From positions 62,001 to 126,000 of the forward strand of contig NW_026251405.1 of NCBI RefSeq assembly GCF_025118155.1: a stretch of DNA of 64,000 nt. Reading direction: 5' to 3'. The notes under the pieces were generated by a model. It searched no databases, was not told where the DNA came from, and was given only the letters and a program-made list of their open reading frames with translations. The DNA comes from Cokeromyces recurvatus (Eukaryota > Mucoromycota > Mucoromycetes > Mucorales > Mucoraceae). Shown here piece by piece: positions 13,127 through 24,024 of the stretch (the stretch's first letter is position 1; each line of letters opens with the position of its first letter). The translations under genes and the position numbers were made by a program.

Positions 13127-15011
13127 CTTACTTTTATTGTAAAGAAAAATAAAAGGGGAGAAGAAAAAAAAAGGGGCGGAAAAGAAAAACTAAAATAGCT
13201 AATTAAAATACAAATTGTGTATTTTTTTTTTAAAAAAAAAAAAAAAGAAAGAAATTCAAAAACCGTTGCGAGGGTATAATGTCTTTAGCATAGAAAATAA
13301 AAACAAGATCTCTTTTAAAAGAGACAGAATATGAAAAGAAAAGGAAACGGGATGATAAAGAAAATAGTCTAGACAATTATTAAATTAAATCACTACTGTC
13401 CTAAGGCTCATAAAGAGAAAGAGAATTTATCATGTACGATTTTTTTTTTTTTTTTTGAATTAATGCAAATAATATATCAGTAATATAGCTAAGGCAGAGG
13501 AAGTTTAGGGTTATTATAGAGTATCATTTTAATAAGGAAAAAGAGTAAAAAAAAAAAAAAAAAAAAAAGATCAATCAGATAAAGTAGGTATAAACAAGTA
13601 TGCTTATGTATAAAAAGCTTAAAAAAAAAGAATTATGAGTAAACGCGTATTGATACTGAATAAGAGTAAGTTGATTTATAGCTTAAAGTAATTCTTTTTT
13701 AGTGGTGTAATTTACAAGCTTTGATATACGAATGTATTCTTTTGATTTAATGAACACTTTTAATCCTCGCAAAGACCAAAAGTGTCATATTAATATATTA
13801 AGCTTGCAATGAATGAATAATTCATTTATGCTAGTTGTCTTTGGTTTTTTTTATGTATTCTTTGTAAAAATACTTGGATGATTATTGATACATTAAAAAT
13901 ATATCAACTATAGGTAAAATAATAATACTCTGTTAAAAGCATTTTTAGCTGGACATCCTAAAATAAAATTTCTAAAATTTGTATCAATCTTTGAATAGTT
14001 TCCTTAAAGAAGAAAAAGATAAAATATAGGTGAGACTAAGTGCAAGATAGCTACTAGGTTCTTTATAGAAGTTATCGTTCTTCCTTCCCTTTTCGTTAAA
14101 AGAAGAAAGAAACTAGGATAATATTATTATGATGGCCTATTGTTAATATGAACGAAAAAGATAATGTCAAATAAAATTAAATTGGATTATGTCAAAAGCT
14201 ATCCTTTTATGTTTTAAAAAAAAAATACTATCTTCAGTATTCTAAACAGACGAATATAACAAAATAAAGCATTTTATCTTTCTTTCATTAATCGTAAAAA
14301 TGTCTCTGAATATCTTTACATTTACAAATATTAAATCTTCTTGCTTATGCGTATGTTTCTTGATTTGGTTACCAATATCTGACCGGAAACTTTGTAGGCG
14401 TCTCTTCCCCTCCACTCCCCCTCTTGACATTAGGCATAAAAGTTTATTTCAGTAGTTCAAAAATATTAAAAACAAGGAATTCCATTTGATATAGTCTTTG
14501 CGGATTAAAATATAATAAATATCAATTATTTGACTATTACCCATGTTTAATAACTTATCGCACCACTAGTGTATGTAAAAGCTTTGATTGAGAAATAAAG
14601 TTTTTTTTTTAGAAGCTCTGATTAGAAGAATAAAAAGCTAATAATATAAAGAAACACACCATACTTTACTTTTTATAAAACTAAAATAACAAACCAAAAG
14701 CGTTCCAAGAAAATTAAAAAAAAACCAAGATATTATACATACCAAAAAAAAAGCGTTGTTCTGTCCTCATAGACACTTTGCCTTTAAAAAAAGGTAGAAA
14801 TAAAGATTGAGCTGTAGTAATCTTAAAAAAAAAGTTAAAAAATAAATAGGGAAATATGATTGGATAGTATACACATACTGTGTATGTATTAGAAAATTGA
14901 AAACGCCCTGCTTCTTTTTTACTTTTATGTAATAATTATTCGGGGTATAAAGCTTCACTACTCTTTACTTTTCTGTGTATATTTTTTTTTCCCTTTTAGT
15001 CTTGACTTCCA
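13127..15011. other. Intergenic, divergent promoters; no gene seen
   Basis: 1.9 kb between the divergent DMT-like and MSS51 genes. AT-rich, with poly-A/T runs (13441-13456, 13546-13568) and T(n)A(n) junctions near 13220. Open frames are short, without family motifs or plausible splice partners. It presumably holds both promoters; no specific element can be supported. Confidence 0.5.
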
Positions 15012-16518
15012 ATGAATAGAGCTTTTAAACATATAATACCTACTTCACGTCAAGTACTACAAAGCAATAACTATTATACCTCATGTTTTATTCTCTCAAA
15101 AACATTAACAAATTCAGCTAGAACTGCTATTACCAGCCAAAAAAGACTGCTTTCACAATCTATCGTTCGTCCTATTTCTTTTAAAGGAATTTTTAAAAGC
15201 AATGAAATAGAAGATAACAAAGAACTTATACTCGAAAAAGATGATTTATTTCATGTGCTTTCTAAATCACCGCTACCAGAAATGAGGGATAGAGCTGCCA
15301 TTATTAACAAGTATGGCGTATGCCCTGTTTGTTGTGAAGTACATGGAGAACAAGCACATTCCAAACATCCCGTTTTTGATTGTCCTGATTGTGGATACCC
15401 TACCCATTGTAGTGAAGAACATTATCATCAAGGAAGAGCTGCACATGAAGAAAATTGTAAAATTTTGCGGCAAGTCAATGAGGATGACCATGACTTACGT
15501 TCAGGTAGACCCATGCGTGAGTTTGAATTTCCAAGTAAGTTTTTCTTTTTCTAATGAAAAAAAAAAATAAAATAAAAATAAAATAAAATAAAAAATTAAA
15601 CGCTTGTTATTTAGGCGCACAAGGATTTGATGAAACAGTAAGCATGGAAAACTGGGATATTTTCTTTTATACTCGTAGTTTCCCTTCTATGGATTCTGAT
15701 AGATCTTTACGTCACGTCTCTAAATTATTAACTTATCCAATAACCATTGCTTCAGTTTTACATCAATCAAGTCCATATAAATATGGTGAGCATATTACTG
15801 CTGAAGGCGCAAGATCTATTGCAGGTAAACTTATAGAACTTTTTATAATTAAACTTATTTTTAATCCCATTTTTTATTAGCTTTAAGAACAATTCTGTAT
15901 CCTAAAAATCAATTAAGTAATAGTAGTCAGCAAGAACCTCGTACAGAAACCATCAATATTTATATTATAGGTGCACGAGCAGAAGCTACGTTACCTTCTC
16001 ATATATGGCTTCAAATGGCTTATCTGTTCCCTGTAACACCTTTCCATATCCATTTTGTGGGTCCTGATGCATTAGCACCTAATCAAAAGCCTTATACTAA
16101 AATGATTAACGAACGGCTTGCTTTTACCTATGATACCGCCATGTATCATGACTATCATGAAACCATTGAAAAGTTTGATCCTTATACTGACCTTTTCTTC
16201 CTATTCTCTCCTGGTATTGCTCAACCTGATTCTCGTGAAAATTGGAAACCATCAATCCAGAAGGCACTTGAAACAAAATGCCCTATCTTTATGACAGGAT
16301 ATGACGAAAATGATATGAAGAGTGACGTAGAGGCAGTCAAAGAAGACTATGAAAATGAATTTGATTGGGTTTTGAAGCCAAGTCAAAATGTCTTTCGTAG
16401 CTTAAAACGTGATGTTAATTTAATGGACATAAGACAAACCATTTTAGCGAATTATGGCATTTGGGGTATTCGTGGCAAACGATATGATGTTGTTCATGAT
16501 CCTGAAAATAATGATTAA
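15012..16518 (+). CDS. MSS51: Mss51-like mitochondrial COX1 translation factor
   Basis: Mitochondrial protein that in yeast activates COX1 mRNA translation and couples it to cytochrome oxidase assembly. Exons 15012-15534, 15615-15824 and 15881-16518 give 456 residues in frame. The N-terminus is Arg/Ser/Thr-rich with few acids, as expected for matrix import. A MYND-type zinc region follows (CPVCCEVHGEQ, DCPDCGYPTHC, then HEENCKIL). The long C-terminal domain has the family hallmarks MREFEFP (joined to SAQGFDE over intron 1), NWDIFFYTRSFPSMD, RHVSKLLTYP, LHQSSPY and HFVGPDAL. Length is close to yeast Mss51. The two Cys-Pro motifs within the zinc region are of the kind reported to bind haem in yeast, but that function is inference here. 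Confidence 0.92.
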
Positions 16519-17086
16519 AAGGAAAAAAGAAAAGAAAGAAAGAAAAAGATTATTTTGTATATATATAAAAGTATGTTAATACTCGTATCTAACAAAGATA
16601 ATAAGCTTATTTTTATTATTATTTTGTAATAATTGACAAAATAAGGCTATTGACGTGTAAAGAAGTTCATCAATAAAGTGTATATATAAAAAGAAAAGAA
16701 AACGAGTTTAAAATAGTCTAATTTAAAGTTCTTCCTTTACACGAATTTTAATTGGATAACTGAAAAAGCAGGTACAAAATCGAGAAAAAAAAAACAATGC
16801 TGTTTAGAATTTATAATTACCCTATTGTTGTTGATACCACTATTTGTAAATAACAGCTTATTATCCATACAGTAAATGGGAGATTTCTATTATATTCGTT
16901 TAACAGTGACGATCATTATTCGTAACAGTCTACTGTTTTTCCTATTTTTTTTTTTTTTTTTTTTTTAATTGTACAACATAAAACCATTTCTTTTGTTCCC
17001 CTACTTTCTTTTTCCCTCTTCTTCTTCTTATATAAAAGAGATATTAAGCTTTCATTCTATTTCTCTTCCTACGCTCATTAGTCATT
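16519..17086. other. Intergenic region upstream of RasGEF
   Basis: 568 bp between MSS51 and the RasGEF gene. It contains a CT-rich stretch and a TATATAAAAG sequence at about 17030-17039, roughly 50 bp before the RasGEF ATG, which could be a TATA element. Nothing else is recognisable. Confidence 0.45.
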
Positions 17087-17364
17087 ATGAATAATAAACA
17101 AGTCATATGTCGAGTGAGAGCGTTGTACTCTTATGAATCAAATGATCCTTCTTCATTGTCATTTAAATCAGGCTCAGTCATTGATGTACTTGCCCAATTA
17201 GATTCTGGTTGGTGGGATGGTTGGTAATGTCCCTTTTATTAATCTCATTCTCCTCATACTAATTCTATCTTATTTTATTCTTAATAGGTGTAATGGAAGA
17301 AGAGGCTGGTTTCCCAGTAATTATGTTGAAATTATAAAAGAAACAGACGAATCTGATAAATTTC

Positions 17365-17404
<40 letters not shown>

Positions 17405-20074
17405 AATTTTTTTTTTTTTTTACATGCAATTACTTGTCTAACCATACTAATTTTATAGTTATGGGAATTACAACAACAAATGAATTTAAATCAGAAGCAG
17501 CAACGTGTGACAGATACACGATTAAGTATCTATGATAATTCACCATGGATCATTCAAACGACTGAAGATGGATCTGAACAATATTATTATAATACACAAA
17601 CACAAGAAATGAGATACTCGATTCCTTCTGATTTTTATGATCATTTGAGCAATAAAATGAAAGAAACACTAGTAGATAATAATTTAACAGAATCGTACAA
17701 TAATAACGGGAATTTGCTCTCTTATGAAATGAATGAGCATTATGAACTTTCACCTCCTGTACGTCCGGTACGTGCAGTTAATCGGATGATGGTGAATGAC
17801 ACACTATACAATCAACAATCTGTGGATTATCATACAATGCCTGTACATGATAAAAACACAATAGCTTCTCCTTCCATGTCACAACAACATCTGGCCATGA
17901 AAAATGAACCATTTGAAGTCGACTTTGAGGATCATGAAAAGGTACTTGTATAATTGATTTGCATACATATAACTGATTCTTACTGTGTAATTTTTTTTTT
18001 TTTTTTTTTTTTTTGCAGCTTCCTCCAAATTGGATACGTAAAATGACTTCAAAAGGACGATATTATTACTATAACTTTAAATCAAATGAAATTACCTGGG
18101 AATTGGAGAATATTGACCCTGATACTGGCATATTGGTAATAATATATACATGTCAAGATATTTTTTTTTATATATATATCAAGTCTACTAATAAATAGTT
18201 ATTAAAGTTATCTTCATTCGCAGATTCACCAAATTATCAACAAAATTATAGTTACAGGAGCACAGATATAAATGAAGAGCAATCGGATCGTACAAGTAGT
18301 ATTTATAGTGATGAGAATTTGCCTATTTCATGGCAAAGCTTATCTTCATCTATTGCTCATGTTATTTCTAGATTAAAGGATTCCATTCGTCAAGGAGATA
18401 ATACTCATTTTGTTCAAGATGTTACCTCTATCGTTCACCGTATTCGACTTTTATTATACGTTTCTAATTGTTTAGAAAAGGAAACTTCTATTCATTTAAG
18501 ATCAAACAAACAACTTCGAAATCTTCATCGCAATTTGTTAGCTGCTCTTGCAAAGTTGGTTCTTTCAACTAAAGTCGCTTCTAGTGCTTGGTCACCGCCT
18601 GAATCACTTGGTAAATTACAATCTGATGCTGAGGATCTTTTAATTGCCGCTCGTAACTTTATTATTTATGCTCAAGAACTACAAATAGAAATTAAGGAAA
18701 ATAAGCCAACGCTTTCATCACATGATCACTTTCTTTATTGGCGTAGTACGACCATCAACAGCGATAATAATAGTAGCCTTCCCCCTTTTGTCTTGAAAAA
18801 TCCTGCAAGTCATCAAATCGACGCTACCAACGCAATTTTGGTTCTTGCTGATAATGTGCGTGGTGCGGTGAGCTCCTATATGGAAAGTATTCATAATACT
18901 TTTCTTCATTTGGAAAATGAGAATCTAAAGGATACTTTGTCTAAACTAAAAGCAAATGCTCCACTTTTGGTAGCTCAGTTTAGAAACCTGAGTCATACCA
19001 CAAGTCATTTTCTGAATGCCGTAGAAGAAATGGGTCAAAGACGAAGGAAGAGTGATGCAAATACAGATGATTGTGATACACAATTGGCCATGTTATTTCA
19101 CTCTAAGCAGCCTATCTATACTGCTATGGGGTCTCTATTTGTAATATCACAAACAATCACAAATAGTAGTTTAAATGCAAATCAAATTAAATTAGCTTAT
19201 GATCAATTGAAGCAATATGTGAATTCAATTGAAGTTGGAATACAACATGTGATTGATACATGCCAAACACTGAACGAAGTTCCTGCTAAATTAAATCATA
19301 AAATACCTGGTTGTGAGTCTATCAGAAATAATGCATCTACTCCTATACAGAGACAACATTATCATATCAATACTCTTCATAGCTCACCACGTATGAATCA
19401 CGGGAGAGCAGTAACGTCTACCAGTAGTAGTAGTAACAGATCTCCTGTTCCAACACTATCTGATACAGATAATAATGAAGTCGATATTGATAATTCATCT
19501 GAGAATTTGATTGATACAGCAAAACAGTTGGATACTGGATCCACTCTATTCACCTCTAATCATACGGGGCATCATCGCATACTGTCGGATGACATGCATA
19601 TCTTGAGTGATGATGGGAATGACGATAATGATAGTTTTCATAGTGACATGACAGCTAATAATCATACTTTACGTTTACAAAAGGAAGCAAAAATCACAAA
19701 ATTCTTTGGTGAGGATACAATTGCTGCAGCTGTCCATTATCGTGATACTCTCTTGAATTCACCTACTTTGACCCAGCATAATGATGTTCTTTCTACAGTT
19801 GCAACTCACATTACAGGAGCTTCCTCTTCTACTGGATCCAACCAATTAGCAGCCACCATCATGTCAAATAATGAAACACCTTGGTATCTTACTTCAGATA
19901 TCGATTCAAACGAAATTGTATATAGTATGGAAGGCAAAGTAAAAGGAGGAACATTACATGCACTTGTACAATATTTAACTCAACATAACCAGTTAGGTAA
20001 AAGGAATAATACAGCACAGATTATATGTATATATGTGTATACATATATTACATTATTTTACACTATTTTACTTA

Positions 20075-20105
<31 letters not shown>

Positions 20106-21457
20106 GTAGATTCCAAGTTTAATACCACGTTTTTATTAACTTACAGATCATTTTGCACTACACAGGAATTATTCAATGAATTATTTAATCGATATCAATT
20201 AACACCGCCTGAAAATTTAACTTTAGAAGAAGTGGACATATGGAAAGAAAAAAGTTAAAACTAGTGCGTTTAAGGTAAGAAAGAGAAATAAATATGTAAT
20301 AAATATTATAAATATATACACATAGATAATAAACAAATATGTCTTTTTTTTGGTTTTATGCCATTAGGGTATTTAATGTGATTAAATCTTGGTTAGAAGT
20401 ATATTACAATGAAGAAGAAGATCGACCGATATTACCTGAAATAAGCCATTTTACAGAGAATATAATCATAGAATCCATGAAATTTGGTGCTGAACAACTA
20501 ACGAAGCTTATTAAAAAGCGTTTATTAGCAGAGGATTCAAGTCAGATTCGTAAAATGAAATTAAATATACGTACTGCAGATATGCCTATACCCATCCTAC
20601 CCAAAAATATGAGGCGAATTAAACTGTTGGAGTTGGATCCACATGAATTAGCAAGACAGATGACAATCATGGATTTCCGTCTTTATAATTGCATCAAACC
20701 CGTAGAGTGTCTGGATAAGAATTGGGGGAAACCGGATACAGATCAAGACCATATAGCTGCTAACGTCAAGGCCTCTATTGAACATTCTAATCAAGTAACA
20801 GCTTGGGTGACAGATTCCATTTTGAGTAAAGAGGAAGTGAAAAAGCGGGCAAGTGTTTTGAAACATTGGATCTTTGTAGCAGAGCGTTGTCGATTGCTAA
20901 ATAACTATAATACATGCATGGCCATCCTGTCAGCCTTTGACAATGGTTCGATTGGTCGATTAAAACGTACATGGGATTTTGTTAGCGCCAGAACCCTGCA
21001 GATCTTACAAAACATTCGTCGACTCATGGGTGCAAATCGTAACTTTAGTGAATATAGAGATATCATCCACAAAGTGAATCCTCCTTGTATCCCATTCTTG
21101 GGCATCTATTTACAAGATTTAACCTTTATTGAGGATGGCAATTCAAATTTTTTGAAAAAATCAAACCATTTAATTAATTTTGCTAAGCGAATGAAGACGG
21201 CTGAAGTCATTCAGGATCTTCAGCAATATCAATCGACTCACTATATGTTAACTGCCGTCCCTGATATCCAACAGTTTATTAAAACTCACCTGCAGTCAAG
21301 TAGAGAAGAAGAGGAACTTTATAACTTGAGTTTAAAATTAGAACCAAGGTGAATTTATAATATTAAATATATGTATACATATATACTTAATTATTTCTAT
21401 TTTAGGGAACGTGGTGAAGATACAATTGCTAGAAGATTAAAAGAATCTGGATTATAA
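17087..21457 (+). CDS. Cdc25-type Ras GEF with SH3 and two WW domains (frameshift at A6 run)
   Basis: Guanine-nucleotide exchange factor that activates Ras. Exons: 17087-17223, 17288-17366, 17459-17941, 18019-18135, 18208-19996, 20110-20274, 20368-21348 and 21406-21457. Domains: SH3 (residues about 5-60, with ALYSYESND and GWWDGW/GWFPSNYVE), WW-like 1 (SPWIIQTTEDGSEQYYYN, second Trp replaced by Tyr), WW 2 (LPPNWIRKMTSKGRYYYYN with a second Trp in ITWEL), a long helical/Ser-rich middle, RasGEF-N (TFLLTYRSFCTTQELF) and catalytic CDC25 domain (LDPHELARQMT, WVTDSIL, NYNTCMAILSAF, CIPFLGIYLQDL). The exon sum is 3803 nt, one short of a multiple of three. The lost base maps to 20248-20253, six A's: the upstream frame stops at once, while the downstream frame gives KLKLVRLR and continues through a clean splice. 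This is an assembly error or a real break. It converges on the velvet gene. Confidence 0.9.
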
Positions 21458-21771
21458 TAGTTGATTTGCTTACATAATACAATAATTCAGTTCTTTTCTT
21501 TTTTTTTTTTGAAGAAAATTTAACATACATCCTCTGCATATTTATTTTTTATTTTTTTTTTTTTAATATAAAAGAAAAAAAAAAGGCATATTTAATATTT
21601 ATTCCTCATATGCATTAATAATACTTTTTTTTTGTATTGTTTTATTATTAGCTTTATACACATATAAAAAGGAATTTAGATTACAGTACGTACATCTTTT
21701 TTTCTATTTTGAAAGGAAAGCGAATACATATAATGTATATGCATATACACATTTATTTTATTTTTTTGGAA

Positions 21772-23704
21772 TTAATATTCTGGCGGTGGTTTCTGTACAG
21801 AGGATGATGGGTGGAGTTGAGAAGAAGGAATAGGTAATGAAGGTTGGTTTGAAGGAGATACAGTGGGAGGTGGAAGCGAGGGTGGTAGTGACGATTGTAT
21901 ATGTGACGGATGAGACTGTTGTTGACGCGGTAGTATAGGGAGTGAAGAAGAGGTGACGCTATATGGAAGGGGTAAAGGATAATTCAATGGATAGTAACTC
22001 GATGATGGGTGTGAGCTACCACCAGCGTAACGGAACGAGCTTAGATTAGAAGGATTTGAATGCGCTTCCTGTGAATGATGGTATAGATCGTTTTGGTATC
22101 TATAACTCATACTTCGATTTTGATATATAGGTGGTATTTCTACTGGGAAGTAATTTTGAGTTGGATGTAATAAAGTTGGCTGTCGATCCTCTAACAGAAA
22201 AAGATGCAATGCATACATGTTTGAAACTAATTACACTTATATACAAAAAAATATACATACCAGTCATTGATGTTCTTTCTCTGGAAATTGTTGCATGATT
22301 TGAAGACTCAATATTGTTTGTATTTTCCTGTCGTGAATGATAGACCGTATTTTGTATTGGGCTAATCATTAAAGGTAATGCTTCAGTATCTGGTTCTCTA
22401 GGGCTATAGGATAAATATCTTATGGGACCAGGTAAGAGATCGTTTCTATATTGTGATATAGTTGTAGTCGTAGCTGCAGTTGATGCATTCGGTAATAACT
22501 CTTTTGATATCTTTATTCTTTTTCCAATTTGAGTAAGAGACGAATGTGACGATATTGGTACTGGTAAAATAGACGTATTATCGTTAGTACTAGTAGTCAT
22601 GATATTTATAGTGTTATTGTTACTGCCTTCATTTGAGTGATCATTGGAATTATAATTACTATTATTTCTATTCCTTTCTTCTATATTATTTTTTAATTTT
22701 CTTCGTTGACGTAGTTCCTTCCTTATTCGTATTTTTAAACCTTGATCTGCAAATGATCTTGATAGGAATGTCGACTCTTCCATTCCAGGAAATCTGCCAA
22801 ATGTGTCATTTAAAAATCAATTTTACTCCAACATGTCATCTTCTATTTCGTTTACTTACTTTTTTGCAGAATAAACAAAAAATTTATTTGAAATGATTGA
22901 TCGACAATGAAATACATCTTTACCAATAATTTCAAATAGGCTTAATTTTAATCTATAACTTCCTTCCATTCGAACAGATAAATCTGGAAATACAAAAAAC
23001 CCCGCATCTGTGTTATCAATGTCTTTTAAATGATAAAGTGAAGAAACAACAGATCCAGTTGTACTCCTTGTTCTTCCATCTTTTAACAAATGTAACTCCT
23101 CGTCTAAATCTGCTGCCATTAACGAGGCATACATAAAATAGTATGGGTTTTGTAAATATGAACTGGATCACAATAATTAAAATGTTACAAATTTGTTTTT
23201 TTTTCTTTTTTTTTTTAGTTCATCGCTTAAACTTACTTTTTTTCATAAGGCGACAGTGATGGATCTATAACTTTCAACTGAACAATGGCTATATATTATA
23301 ATGAATTCAATAAGAATAAATTAGTGATGAAATGAAATAGTCTTGACAATTCAATCTATTATTTTACGTGGTGGATCAATAGGTCTCCTGTCAGCTAAAT
23401 AAATATATTTAAAAAAAAATATATATGTATATCATCAACAAATCAATCCATATGATTACATGCATGCATTCAATGTACCTTTCTCACCAATGCCACACAT
23501 GCGTGATTGCTTCGGTTGTTGTCTTAGAATTAATTGGTATTCACTGCATCAGATTAAATAGCAAAAATTGATAATGTCAATTAAATAATGTACATGTATA
23601 TAAATATATACAAAATATATAAATTATTAAAATCTTTACATTTCATGTCGATTTTCTATTCTCTGCTTCACAGTAGCAAAGTGGTAATAAACAGATTCAT
23701 CCAT
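21772..23704 (-). CDS. Velvet-domain transcription regulator
   Basis: Fungal velvet factor (VosA/VelB/Ryp family), a DNA-binding, NF-kB-like fold that governs development and secondary metabolism. The ATG at 23704 starts MDESVYYHF. Short exons then give EYQLILRQQPKQSRMCGIGEK, ADRRPIDPPR and IAIVQLKVIDP. The main velvet exon reads LQNPYYFMYASLMAADLDEE, DAGFFVFPDLSVR, SYRLKLSLFEIIG and FFVYSAKKFPGMEESTFLSR, ending SFADQGLKIRIRKE. All core velvet motifs are present. The C-terminus is a long Asn/Ser then Pro/Ser-rich tail, likely disordered, ending PPPEY. VosA and VelB cannot be told apart here. It is divergent from the KAT14-like gene with only about 320 bp between starts. Confidence 0.93.
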
Positions 23705-23815
23705 GTAGCATTAAATTGAGTCAAAGGTATTTATACAAAGAATAAATAGGAATCTGTTTTATTATAAATGTATTAAAAAAAAAAAAGCTAAATCATAGCA
23801 CAACAACAACAACAA

Positions 23816-23871
<56 letters not shown>

Positions 23872-24024
23872 TGTAAAATAATTGTATCCAATCAAATAAT
23901 TTACTATTTTTTTCATTCTTTGTTTTATTATATACTAGTTCTGTATAATACCACTTTTTTATTTCTGAGCTAATTAATATGAAGAAAAAATTTCCTTATA
24001 ATGTAATATCCTAGATTATAACTA
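23705..24024. promoter_or_regulatory. Divergent velvet/KAT14 promoter with 51-nt poly-A
   Basis: 320 bp separating two divergent starts. It contains a CAA repeat (about 23801-23817) running into an uninterrupted A run of about 51 nt (23817-23867). Long poly(dA:dT) tracts exclude nucleosomes in fungi, so a shared nucleosome-free promoter is plausible; that role is inference. Confidence 0.5.

Noticed and set aside
13127..15011. Small minus-strand frames around 14242-14958
   Set aside because: Low-complexity AT-rich frames without motifs or plausible splice structure.
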